Shown piece by piece: positions 33,297 to 41,497 of a stretch of 42,923 nt of DNA. Position 1 is the stretch's first letter; each line of letters opens with the position of its first letter. The DNA is taken from contig NZ_JAODNK010000147.1 in the NCBI RefSeq assembly GCF_025465275.1, positions 1 through 42,923 of the forward strand. The letters run 5' to 3'. The notes under the pieces were generated by a model, which did not search any database, was not told where the DNA came from, and was given only the letters and a program-made list of their open reading frames with translations. A program made the translations under genes and the position numbers. The DNA is from Nocardia sp. (lineage in GTDB: Bacteria > Actinomycetota > Actinomycetes > Mycobacteriales > Mycobacteriaceae).

Positions 33297-34700
33297 ATGC
33301 TGAGCCAACTATCTGAGGTGCCACCACGGCGCAGGTCATTACGTCGCTGGTCGCGGCGACGGCCCAGCCAAGTGAGATCCACAGCGCTTCCATCGGAAAT
33401 CAGGGTGCTGTTCGGAGCCGCTCTGGTCATCGAACTCGGCTTTGGTCTGGTGACACCTGTGCTACCGCAATTCGCTCGAAGTTTCGGTGTCGATATCGCC
33501 TCCACATCCGCGATAGTGAGCGCATACGCGCTGATGAGACTGCTGTTCGCGCCTGTGAGTGGACGGCTGGTACAACAGCTCGGCGAACGATCCGTATACG
33601 TGAGCGGACTACTGATCATTGCCTGCTCGGCGGGAGCGAGTGCATTCGCCCGGAACTATTGGCAACTGCTGGCGCTGCAGTCGGTCGGCGGCATCGGTTC
33701 AACCATGTTCACCGTGTCGTCGATGGCGCTCCTGATCCGAATGTCGCCCACACATGAACGGGGCCGGGTCTCAGCACTGTGGTCAACCTACTTTTTGATC
33801 GGCTCCATGAGCGGCCCGATCGTCGGTGGAGTGCTGGCCGGGTTCGGTCTGCGTGTGCCGTTCGTGGCCTTTGCCACGGCGCTGGTAGTGGTCGGGATCG
33901 CAGTGCACTTCGGTCTGCGCAACTCGCAGATAGTATCTCCGATCCCAGCCTCTGAGGGCGCAGCAAGGACTTTCCGGCAGGTGTTATCCCTCCCTGGATA
34001 CCGGGCATTGCTGTGGTCGAACTTCACCAGCGGTGTTGCGCTTTTCGGCGTCAGAATGGCGCTGGTGCCGCTGCTGGTGACGGAAGCACTCGGGCAGTCG
34101 GCTCGAATGGCCGGGGTCACCTTGACCGTGTTCGCTGTCGGCACTGCGGCTGCACTGTCAGGCTCAGGCCGATTCTCAGACAAGTTCGGGCGCAGGCCAC
34201 TTCTGATCGCCGGCACCCTCATTTCCGGTCTGGGCACTGCGGCATCAGCGATGGTGCCCACGGTGCCCTGGCTGTTAGCTATGTCATTCCTGGCCGGCAG
34301 CGGTTGCGGAATGTTCACCCCTGCGCAGCAAGCCGCCCTCGCCGACCTCATGGGACCGAAGGTCCATGGCGGGTCAATGCTCGCCGGTTTCCAGATGTCC
34401 GGCGACCTCGGCGTTGTCCTCGGTCCAATCGCGATTGGAGCGGTGGCCCAACACCTGTCCTTTGGGTTCGGACTCTGGCTTGCAGGGGCGCTGCTTGCTA
34501 CCGCATCGACCGTGTGGGCGATCGTCCCCGAGCCTTCGTCGCGATCGCCGCTCGGCCGGACCCGCTACGGCGCCGATGACATGCGATGGCCCGCCGGAAA
34601 CGAATCGCTGTGTTCAGAAAATCGGTGCGCTCCTCGCAGGAATCGACTGTGGTCGGGTCGGCATCGTCGGTGTCGCAAACGGTGCCGGACGTCCACGTGA
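33297..34700 (+). CDS. MFS transporter
   Basis: A 467-residue major facilitator with about 12 membrane helices. An N-terminal Arg-rich cytoplasmic leader precedes LFGAALVIELGFGLVTPVLPQFARSF. The loop-2 motif is degenerate (GRLVQQLGERSVYV) and the second-half motif A is clear (GRFSDKFGRRPLL). The drug:H+ antiporter-like GIGSTMFTVSSMALLI and GPIVGG segments are present. It could export or import a hydrophobic substrate or acid of the pathway. ATG 33297 lacks a strong ribosome site. The last 45 residues after PEPSSRSPLG are Arg/Cys-rich and may be a chance extension. The longer upstream frame from 32895 is rejected. Confidence 0.88.
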   Translation: MLSQLSEVPPRRRSLRRWSRRRPSQVRSTALPSEIRVLFGAALVIELGFGLVTPVLPQFARSFGVDIASTSAIVSAYALMRLLFAPVSGRLVQQLGERSVYVSGLLIIACSAGASAFARNYWQLLALQSVGGIGSTMFTVSSMALLIRMSPTHERGRVSALWSTYFLIGSMSGPIVGGVLAGFGLRVPFVAFATALVVVGIAVHFGLRNSQIVSPIPASEGAARTFRQVLSLPGYRALLWSNFTSGVALFGVRMALVPLLVTEALGQSARMAGVTLTVFAVGTAAALSGSGRFSDKFGRRPLLIAGTLISGLGTAASAMVPTVPWLLAMSFLAGSGCGMFTPAQQAALADLMGPKVHGGSMLAGFQMSGDLGVVLGPIAIGAVAQHLSFGFGLWLAGALLATASTVWAIVPEPSSRSPLGRTRYGADDMRWPAGNESLCSENRCAPRRNRLWSGRHRRCRKRCRTST

Positions 34701-34730
34701 CAATCCACCAGGTTGTGAATATATTATATA
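34697..34730 (+). promoter_or_regulatory. Promoter with TATATAATATA motif (copy C)
   Basis: GTGACA (34697-34702), a 17-base spacer and TATATT (34720-34725) form a promoter toward the alpha/beta hydrolase. The motif ATATATTATATA at 34719-34730 shares its 12 bases with the sites at 15354 and 26361. Transcription would start near 34732, leaving a leader of about 90 bases. Confidence 0.5.
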
Positions 34731-34820
34731 CTGCGTGTTCCGGAAGCGCAGGAAGGTACATGTGGACGGCGATCCGTTACGGAGGCCAAGGAATGCGCGA
34801 CCATCGAGAGGAGGCAGTCC

Positions 34821-35780
34821 TTGACCAATTCAACCGACATCGCCGCGACCCGGCATGTCGTCGATGTCGGCCCCATCGTGCCCGAACTCGCCGGGCAGCC
34901 GATTGCTGCCACCGTATTCTCGCCGGCAGATCCGAGCGGCCAGATCGTCTTCTGCTGCCTGCCCGGCGGCGGTCTATCCCGTCGATACTGGGATCTACAA
35001 GTGCCGGAAGACGATTCGTACAGCTTCGCGCGTTGGATGGCGAGCAGAGGGTTCCCCGTCATCTCCGTCGACCATGCCGGGACCGGCGGTTCGACACTCT
35101 CCCGGGATGGCACTCCACCATTGCTCGGACACGTAATCGCGGCGAATCACGCGGTATTCAGCATCCTGTGCAACAAGTTGCAGCAGCAATGGACCGGCAC
35201 GGCTACCGCCCCGGCACTGCGGCGCGTGGGTGTAGGGCACTCCATGGGCGCCGGACTCACAGTCCGTCAACAGGCGGTACACGAAACATACGACGCCATT
35301 TGCCTCGTGGGATTCGATACCAAAGGACTCCCCGGCGTCATTCCCCCGGAGGTCACAGATCTGCTCACGGACGAGCCGCCCGATGATGTGCTGCTCGCCC
35401 AACTGACCGTGCGGATGTTCGGCAGCGCTTACCCCGCGATGTCGGCAAACGTACACGGAACCCGGACGGTTCCCGCGCCCGTGCGCCTGGCGATGGAGGC
35501 GGCGACAACGCGACTGCTCGGGGCGGGCGGGTTGTTGAGCCTGCTCCCCGGCAATGTCGCCATCGACGCCGGACGGATTCGCGTCCCGGCTCTCGTCCTG
35601 AACGGCGAACACGACTCGCTCATCAATGGCCGGCTCGATCGGGTCACGCGGTACCCGGGCACGGCGAGCTTCACGAGCCACGTGCTCCCGGGCGCCGGGC
35701 ACATTCACAACATCGCGCCTACTCGAAATCTGTTCTGGGAAAACATGCTCCACTGGACGAGGAACGCCTTCCCGCAGTAG
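34821..35780 (+). CDS. Alpha/beta hydrolase
   Basis: A 319-residue serine hydrolase. Catalytic Ser141 lies in GHSMGAG (139-145). The acid is in the NGEHDSLI strand (about residue 273) and the histidine in LPGAGHIHNI (about 298). CLPGGGLSRRYWD supplies the oxyanion loop, and the HAGTGGST strand matches thioesterase- and lipase-like relatives. No signal peptide is seen. The start is TTG 34821, with AGGAGG six bases upstream. It follows the MFS gene by 120 bases under its own promoter and converges on the isochorismatase-fold gene 16 bases away. The substrate is unknown. Confidence 0.88.
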   Translation: MTNSTDIAATRHVVDVGPIVPELAGQPIAATVFSPADPSGQIVFCCLPGGGLSRRYWDLQVPEDDSYSFARWMASRGFPVISVDHAGTGGSTLSRDGTPPLLGHVIAANHAVFSILCNKLQQQWTGTATAPALRRVGVGHSMGAGLTVRQQAVHETYDAICLVGFDTKGLPGVIPPEVTDLLTDEPPDDVLLAQLTVRMFGSAYPAMSANVHGTRTVPAPVRLAMEAATTRLLGAGGLLSLLPGNVAIDAGRIRVPALVLNGEHDSLINGRLDRVTRYPGTASFTSHVLPGAGHIHNIAPTRNLFWENMLHWTRNAFPQ

Positions 35781-35796
35781 TGAGTGGCGGGCGTGG

Positions 35797-36435
35797 CTAG
35801 GTCCGGCCCGCGGCCGAATCCCAGACGTGGACAGCCTCATTTGTTTTGGCCAGGGTGGCGACCAATCCGATGGTGTGCTCCACGACCTGCAAGCCGTATT
35901 CGACCGGCACGCCCGCCACGGCGTCGGTGATCACGACGACTCGGTACGACCGGTTCACGGCGTCGAAGACCAGGTTCGGAATCGCGACGTTCAACGACAC
36001 TCCGGCAATCACCACGGTGGTGATGCCGGAATTGCGGAGCAACGCGTCGAGTTGTCCGTCGGCCAGTGGCGATAGACCGTGGTATCGGGGCAGTACGAGA
36101 TCGCCTTCGGCGTATACCGCCGACACCGGGCGCACCGATGCTGTACCGCGCGTGTTGTCGGCACCGGCCTTGCGGGCCGCACTGAACAACCGCGCGTTCC
36201 GGTTGGTGCCGAAGCCGCCGGGCAGGCTCTCCGCCGTCGCGTGAATCACCGGCACCGAGGCGGCACGCGCTGCCTCCGACAGCCGGGCGGCATTGTCGAC
36301 CACCCCTCGCTGGACCGCAGCGGCAGCGAGCTCAGGAAAGACCGTCCCCGGCCCCACTACACCGTTTTGTATCTCCTGCAGCACGAGTGCCGTCCGCCCG
36401 GGGGCGATCACGTCATCGAATATCGGTATCGGCAA
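35797..36435 (-). CDS. Isochorismatase-fold protein with altered catalytic triad
   Basis: A 212-residue isochorismatase/cysteine-hydrolase fold protein. All three catalytic positions differ: Glu21 (LVLQEIQNG) replaces Asp, Arg117 (VLPRYHG) replaces Lys and Ala151 (GVSLNVAIPN) replaces the nucleophile Cys. The cysteine mechanism is therefore lost. It may be a binding protein, or catalyse something else. It starts at TTG 36435 with AAGGGA before it and overlaps the end of the LLM gene by 23 bases, so it is the last gene of the DUF35-Ltp-CaiB-LLM operon. MPIPIFDD after the start supports this choice. Confidence 0.85.
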   Translation of the reverse strand: MPIPIFDDVIAPGRTALVLQEIQNGVVGPGTVFPELAAAAVQRGVVDNAARLSEAARAASVPVIHATAESLPGGFGTNRNARLFSAARKAGADNTRGTASVRPVSAVYAEGDLVLPRYHGLSPLADGQLDALLRNSGITTVVIAGVSLNVAIPNLVFDAVNRSYRVVVITDAVAGVPVEYGLQVVEHTIGLVATLAKTNEAVHVWDSAAGRT

Positions 36436-37339
36436 GGCTTTCCCTTCTATCAACTTGTGCCACAACCTCGGTCGCGAATCCAGCCACGTTCTCCAGAAAT
36501 CCCGCCCGGCTCGGCGCGGGCAGCCTGATCGACAGCCAGGTCACCCCGAGCCGCGCGAGTTGTACCGCCTCGTCCAGCAGACGTTCGGGCTCGAGAGCCG
36601 CACGGTGGTGTGGATGGGAGAACGGCGTCACGCAGATATCGATGGGTTCGCTCCGGCCGATCTCGGTCGCAAAGCTCCGCATGTCGCCGATCGCACGAGC
36701 CAAACTGTCGACGTCCGTCAACGCGGCGGTCCGGGTGGCTTTCGCCAAACCGCGGGTTGCGGGGAACGGCGCCCAGCCTTGTCCCAAGCGCACCGCCCGC
36801 CGCATGGACACCGCCGAGTTTCCGCCGAACCAGATCGGCGGGTGCGGCTGCGAAACAGGCAGCGGCGCAAGGACATTGCCCTCGTTGCCGAGCTCGCCCG
36901 ACCACACTTTCTGCATTGTCGTGATCACCTCTTCGAGCACTGCGCCCCGACGCAGGTAATCGACGCCCAGGGCCTCGAATTCTTCGCGCAGGTAACCGGT
37001 GCCGGTGCCGAGAATCAACCGGCCACCGGACAGTACGTCCAGCGTCGCCGCGCTGTGCGCGGCCAGCACAGGATGACGATAGGCGGCCACGAAGATATTG
37101 GTGTGCAATCGGATACGCCGCGTCGCTGCGGCGGCGAACGACAACGCGATCAAGGGGTCGAGCGCGTGGTGACCGCCGGCCTCGACCCACGCACGCGGCG
37201 GATACGGGTGATCGGTGACATGGCACGCATCGACCCCCGCCGCCTCGAGGGCTGCGGCCATCTCACCGATCGCCGCTGCGCTGATCAGATCGGGACCCGC
37301 CCCGACATTCTCGGTGGGCAGCGCAACAGTCCAGCGCAC
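36413..37339 (-). CDS. LLM-class F420-dependent oxidoreductase
   Basis: A 308-residue luciferase-like monooxygenase-fold protein. It shows LSFAAAATRRIRLHTNIFV (strand 3), DVLSGGRLILGTGTGYLREEFEALG (the F420/FMN-binding hallmark) and PIWFGGNSAVSMRRAVRLGQGW. This is the actinobacterial TIGR03619-like F420 branch. It uses F420 to oxidise alcohols or reduce double bonds; the substrate is unknown. The start GTG 37339 shares one base with the TAG stop of the CoA-transferase, showing tight coupling. The open frame further upstream is antisense-free shadow inside that gene. It overlaps the isochorismatase-fold gene by 23 bases. Confidence 0.9.
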   Translation of the reverse strand: MRWTVALPTENVGAGPDLISAAAIGEMAAALEAAGVDACHVTDHPYPPRAWVEAGGHHALDPLIALSFAAAATRRIRLHTNIFVAAYRHPVLAAHSAATLDVLSGGRLILGTGTGYLREEFEALGVDYLRRGAVLEEVITTMQKVWSGELGNEGNVLAPLPVSQPHPPIWFGGNSAVSMRRAVRLGQGWAPFPATRGLAKATRTAALTDVDSLARAIGDMRSFATEIGRSEPIDICVTPFSHPHHRAALEPERLLDEAVQLARLGVTWLSIRLPAPSRAGFLENVAGFATEVVAQVDRRESLADTDIR

Positions 37340-39825
37340 TACACCGCCCCGGAGGACAGCGCGCTGGTGTCGTCGACGACACGGTTCTCGATCAGCTTGG
37401 CGATATCGTCGTCGCTGTAACCGAGTTCGGTGAGGATGGCCCGGGAATTCGCACCCGGCCACACCGGCCCACCCTGCAATACGCCGGGCGTATCGGACAG
37501 GTCGAAGTACAGGCCCGCGACCGTCATCTTGCCGACCGCGCGTTGCTGGAACGACGCAACCAGTTGGCGGCGCTTGGCATCCGGGTCCGCGAACAATCGC
37601 TGTGCGTAATCCGGATCGGAGACTTCGCAGGGGACCCCGTGCGAGTCTAGTTCCGCGTACCAATCGGCCGCAGTCCGGTCGGCGAACACTGCGGTGAGTT
37701 CCGCAATCAGCTCGAAATCGTGTGCCGCGCGCGCCGATTCGGTCGCGAAGCGTGGATCGCGTGCCAGCGAGGCGCGTCCGAGGGCAGCGGTGAGATTCGA
37801 CCAATCCGCTTCGGTAAGCGCAGCCAGGCACAGCCAGCCGTCCGATGTCCGGTACAGGCGGTACAGCGCATTCCATCCGTACTGCTCCGCATCGGAGCGC
37901 TGCCGATCGCCCATCCGGGCACCATCGGGGGTGACCCATGATGTCGCGGCATTGAGCAAGTGCGCGTACAGAATCGACGTGCGCACGAATTGGCCTGCCC
38001 CAGTGCGATCACGATCGTAGAGAGCCTGGATGATCCCGATCGCGGAGAGGAATCCGTTGCCTGTATCGCCCAGCGAGGTGCACGACCAGATCGGCCGGCC
38101 GTCGTTGTCGAGCCCGCCATCCAGCCAGGAGGTCCCCGCCAGGGCTGCGGCCGTCTGATCGTTGCCCGGGTCCTGCGCACGGGGTCCCTGCTCATGGCCG
38201 AGGGTATGGCAGTAGATCAGTGACGGATTGATGCTGCGCAGGTCCTCGTATCCGACACCCAGCCGCTCCGCGGCGTCATAACGCATATTGTGCTGAACCA
38301 CATCGGCTTCCGCGACCAGGCGGTGCAGCACCGCAAGACCTTCCGGATCCTTCAGGTCGAGCACGATGGATTCCTTGTCCCGGTTGCAGCACATCGCGAT
38401 GTGATTGCTGAACCAGAACTTGTCGGTCTTGGTGTTGACCATGATGACTCGGGCGCCCAGCTCGGCCAACACTTGAGTGCCGAACGGTCCGGCAACGGCC
38501 AAGCCGAGATCGAGCACGGTCACACCCGCCAGCGGAGCCGACAGGCTGCGCGTGTCCGATGCCGCCGAAACCGGCATGGACGCCAAATCCGGTTGCGCCG
38601 CAAGCAAGGCGTCCGCCTCTGCGCGGACCTCTTCGGTGTGCGTGCCGAAGATCGGCGCGGGTTGCGGAGTCGGTTGCGGATGCCGGGCCAGCTCGACGAT
38701 CCTGCCGACCTGCCGAATCGGACCCATCTCCGGATCATCGATCTCGACGACGCAGCCATCGGCCAGCAGGAGGGGGTCCAGGAGCGCTTCTTCGGGCGAC
38801 CGCACGGTCTGCACCGGTACGCCCACCTGGTGGGCGAGATCCACCCAATCCTGGGCCGGGTAGCGTACGACCGCCTCCGCCAGCTGCTCTTGGAAGGCGT
38901 GCAGGATGACCATGTCTTCCGACATGGGACTGACGCGAAGCGATGCGTCCTTGGGCGACGAAACTTCAGGCGTGGCCTGTAGTCCGTTCGCGGACGCGTT
39001 CAGAATGAACTCGGGCAGCGGCACCCAATGATGGGTCCAACGGCCATCGGACGTACGGAAGAAACCCTTGGGCGCTCTGCTGTCGTTGACCCAGGTCTGA
39101 AAATAGGGTGCGTCCGGCTTGTCCACCTGCTGCCAGCCCGCGATCGTGGTGGCGAGCACACCGTGCAGCAGCGACGCCTGCACGCGCTGTCCGCGTCCCG
39201 TGTGTTCCCGCGCCCGCAACGCGGCATTGACACCGACCGAGGCGATGTAAGCCGTTCCGAGACTGACCCACGGCACACCGCTGAACAGTGGCCCGTCCCG
39301 GTCGGGTCCCACCCAGGAGCCCGGCGGTGGTCCGGTCAACTCGGGCATGATCGGCGCCTGTCCGGACAGGCGCGCGATGGTTCCGCCAACGGTCCCGCGG
39401 CCCTCGAATTGGTGTCCCGACCGAGCGGCGACAAGAGCGTCGATTCCGGGCCGATCGGCATCGGGTCCGTCCTCGCCATAGCCGGTAATCGAGCAATAGA
39501 TCAATCGAGGATTGATCGCCCGCAATGTCGGGTAGTCGATGCCGAGCCGCTCGGTGGTGCCCGGCGCGAAGCTTTCGATCACAACGTCTGCCGACCGAGC
39601 CAGTGCCAGGAACCGCTTCCGGTCCGTGTCGCTCTTCAGATCGAGTGCGGCGCTGCGTTTGCCGCGGTTCCAGATCCGGTAGCCCGACAGCCGCCGCCAC
39701 GGATCGCCTTCGGGCGGTTCGATTTTCGTGACCTGCGCGCCGTGGTCGGCGAGCAGCATGCCCGTTATCGGTCCGGCGATGCCCCAGGACAGGTCCAGGA
39801 CCTTGATTCCGTCGAGAACACCCAC
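37339..39825 (-). CDS. Fused double CaiB/BaiF CoA-transferase
   Basis: An 828-residue tandem fusion of two class III CoA-transferase units. Unit 1 (about 1-410) starts LDGIKVLDLSWGIAGPITGMLLADHGAQVTKIE and keeps the nucleophile Asp129 (RPGIDALVAA). Unit 2 (about 430-828) starts LAGVTVLDLGLAVAGPFGTQVLAELGARVI and keeps Asp556 (DPGNDQTAAA). Single-domain enzymes are about 400 residues and act as interlocked dimers; here one chain could form the dimer. It moves CoA from a donor to a carboxylic acid without ATP. GTG 39825 lies 2 bases after the Ltp stop. Both aspartates being kept argues for two active sites. Confidence 0.93.
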   Translation of the reverse strand: MGVLDGIKVLDLSWGIAGPITGMLLADHGAQVTKIEPPEGDPWRRLSGYRIWNRGKRSAALDLKSDTDRKRFLALARSADVVIESFAPGTTERLGIDYPTLRAINPRLIYCSITGYGEDGPDADRPGIDALVAARSGHQFEGRGTVGGTIARLSGQAPIMPELTGPPPGSWVGPDRDGPLFSGVPWVSLGTAYIASVGVNAALRAREHTGRGQRVQASLLHGVLATTIAGWQQVDKPDAPYFQTWVNDSRAPKGFFRTSDGRWTHHWVPLPEFILNASANGLQATPEVSSPKDASLRVSPMSEDMVILHAFQEQLAEAVVRYPAQDWVDLAHQVGVPVQTVRSPEEALLDPLLLADGCVVEIDDPEMGPIRQVGRIVELARHPQPTPQPAPIFGTHTEEVRAEADALLAAQPDLASMPVSAASDTRSLSAPLAGVTVLDLGLAVAGPFGTQVLAELGARVIMVNTKTDKFWFSNHIAMCCNRDKESIVLDLKDPEGLAVLHRLVAEADVVQHNMRYDAAERLGVGYEDLRSINPSLIYCHTLGHEQGPRAQDPGNDQTAAALAGTSWLDGGLDNDGRPIWSCTSLGDTGNGFLSAIGIIQALYDRDRTGAGQFVRTSILYAHLLNAATSWVTPDGARMGDRQRSDAEQYGWNALYRLYRTSDGWLCLAALTEADWSNLTAALGRASLARDPRFATESARAAHDFELIAELTAVFADRTAADWYAELDSHGVPCEVSDPDYAQRLFADPDAKRRQLVASFQQRAVGKMTVAGLYFDLSDTPGVLQGGPVWPGANSRAILTELGYSDDDIAKLIENRVVDDTSALSSGAV

Positions 39826-39827
39826 GG

Positions 39828-40976
39828 TTACACCCCGCTTCCGAGCACGATCGCGCTCTGCCCGGCCGCGCAGAGCACATGCGCGGCACCGGAGATCTGG
39901 TTCACCGCGGTGCCCCGAATTTGACGAACACCTTCGATGATGTTGTTTATCCCGTGGATATACGCCTCACCGAGCAGGCCACCGTGCGTATTCACGGGCA
40001 GCTTGCCACCGATCTCGATATTGCCGTCCTTGATGTAGTCCTTGGCTTCGCCCTGGCCACAGAATCCATAGGCTTCGAGTTGATAAAAGACGACCGGACT
40101 GAAATTTTCGTAAATCATTGCCGCGTCGATATCATCCGGCTTCAGTCCGGTACTCCCCCACAATTGTTCGGCGACATATTCCGCTTGCAGGAATCGGTCC
40201 ATGTCCGCACTGTAGTAATTGAACAACGTGTTGTCCCCCGCCACGTTTCCCTGCGTGGCCGCCTCGATCGCGACGGGCGGATGGCGCAGATCTTGCGCGC
40301 GTTCGATGCCCGTCACCACCAGGGCCACGCCGCCGTCACTCTCCTGACAACAGTCCAGCAGCCGCAGGATGGGCTCGACGATCCATCTCGACGCCTGATG
40401 GTCGGCCAGCGTTATCGGGCGCTGGTAGAACCACGAATTCGGATTGGTCGCGGCATGCTTGCGAGCGACCACGGTGTATCGGCCGAAATCTTCGTTCGTC
40501 AGGCCATAGCGATGCATGTAGCTCTGAAACCAGAGCGAGAACATTTTCGCGGGTGTGTCCAGTCCGTAGGGGAGATGGAAGTTGAGGTCCGGGATCCCGC
40601 CGTTTCGCATGGGCTGGCCGAACCGTGTGCCCGATCGTTCGTTGAACGCCCGGTAGACCACCACGACATCGGACATGCCCGCCGCCACCGCCGCCGCGGC
40701 GTGCTCGACCATGGCCGACGAGCCGCCGCCGCCGAAGGGTGTGCGCGAGGTCCAACGCACTCGGTCGATGCCGACACTGCGCATCAAGGCGAGTTCGTCG
40801 TTGTCGTCTACGGTCATCGTGACCAGGCCGTCCACGTCGGCGGGCTGCAGCCCGGCGTCCGCGAGCGCATGGCGCACCGCTTCCGACGCGAGCTGTAGCT
40901 CGCTCCGCCCGGAGTCCTTCGAGAACTCGGTCTGGCCGATCCCGACGATCGCAGCTTTGTCTGTGTTCAGGGCCAT
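39828..40976 (-). CDS. Ltp-type thiolase-fold protein (lipid-transfer/aldolase-like)
   Basis: A 382-residue thiolase-fold protein of the Ltp family. The nucleophile cysteine of thiolases is absent; the region reads GGGGSSAMVEHA (82-93). The family motif THGGLLGEAYIHG is at 330-342. Tyr339 lies where I expect an Ltp2 catalytic tyrosine. Ltp2 with its DUF35 partner catalyses retro-aldol removal of a propionyl or similar unit from a steroid side-chain CoA ester. The DUF35 gene 7 bases upstream is the expected partner, so an aldolase is more likely than a lipid carrier. Substrate range is inference. Confidence 0.88.
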   Translation of the reverse strand: MALNTDKAAIVGIGQTEFSKDSGRSELQLASEAVRHALADAGLQPADVDGLVTMTVDDNDELALMRSVGIDRVRWTSRTPFGGGGSSAMVEHAAAAVAAGMSDVVVVYRAFNERSGTRFGQPMRNGGIPDLNFHLPYGLDTPAKMFSLWFQSYMHRYGLTNEDFGRYTVVARKHAATNPNSWFYQRPITLADHQASRWIVEPILRLLDCCQESDGGVALVVTGIERAQDLRHPPVAIEAATQGNVAGDNTLFNYYSADMDRFLQAEYVAEQLWGSTGLKPDDIDAAMIYENFSPVVFYQLEAYGFCGQGEAKDYIKDGNIEIGGKLPVNTHGGLLGEAYIHGINNIIEGVRQIRGTAVNQISGAAHVLCAAGQSAIVLGSGV

Positions 40977-40983
40977 CAGAACC

Positions 40984-41379
40984 TCACTTCGCCATCGGCT
41001 TGAACTGCGGCAACTTGACGCCGCCGACCTCGCCGAAGGTCACCTCGACAGCCATTCCGTTGACAACCTGAGCAGGGTCGATGCCCTGCAGGTTGGTGAC
41101 CAGGCGAGCACCCTCGGCCAACGCGATCACCGCAACGATGCGGGCATCACCGTCCGGCTGGCTGGGGTGTCGCGACACGATCCAGCTGGATACGGTGCCC
41201 GTGCCCGCCACCTCGAGGGGGGTCCACGCGAGGGATCCACACTGGGGACACATGGGGCTGGGCGGGTGTTGAAGTCGCGCACAATTCGAACATTGCCGAA
41301 TCAGCAACCGCCCCTCTTCGACGCCATCCCAGAAGAACTGATCATCCCGATTCGGAACCGGGGGGATAACTCGCAGCAC
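40984..41379 (-). CDS. DUF35 zinc-ribbon/OB-fold protein, Ltp partner
   Basis: A 131-residue DUF35 protein. The N-terminal helix FFWDGVEEGRLLIRQ is followed by a zinc ribbon with Cys29-x2-Cys32 and Cys44-x2-Cys47, then the OB fold (TGTVSSWIVSRHP, ARIVAVIALAEGARLVTNL, VEVTFGEV). DUF35 proteins bind acyl-CoA and pair with Ltp thiolase-fold proteins to form aldolases or hydratases. GTG 41379 has GAGGTGG six bases upstream. The Ltp gene follows 7 bases later. It is the first gene of a five-gene operon, and the ATAGTA palindrome lies 28 bases before it. Confidence 0.92.
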   Translation of the reverse strand: MLRVIPPVPNRDDQFFWDGVEEGRLLIRQCSNCARLQHPPSPMCPQCGSLAWTPLEVAGTGTVSSWIVSRHPSQPDGDARIVAVIALAEGARLVTNLQGIDPAQVVNGMAVEVTFGEVGGVKLPQFKPMAK

Positions 41380-41407
41380 GGGCGTCCACCTCTTCGTCTG
41401 TTGTTTA

Positions 41408-41441
41408 CATAGTAACTACTATACAGAGCGAACGTTACTAT
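41408..41441 (-). promoter_or_regulatory. ATAGTA-type operator before the DUF35/Ltp operon (copy E2)
   Basis: ATAGTAACTACTAT (41409-41422) is a perfect 6-bp inverted repeat with a 2-base spacer. An extra half-site TACTAT follows at 41436-41441. It lies 30 bases before the GTG of the DUF35 gene. Two TATAGT/TACTAT hexamers could serve as -10, but no good -35 is seen. The same centre recurs at 32819 and 24862. Confidence 0.6.
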
Positions 41442-41497
41442 TTTCGAATTTCTGTGGCAAGAGCGAGCCGCCCTTGGCAACCCGCTCAGCGTCCGTC

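Noticed and set aside
33172..33300. Small plus-strand frame starting MKKDPRTG before the MFS gene
   Set aside because: No ribosome-binding site, Pro/Arg-rich composition and no similarity; overlaps the MFS start region.
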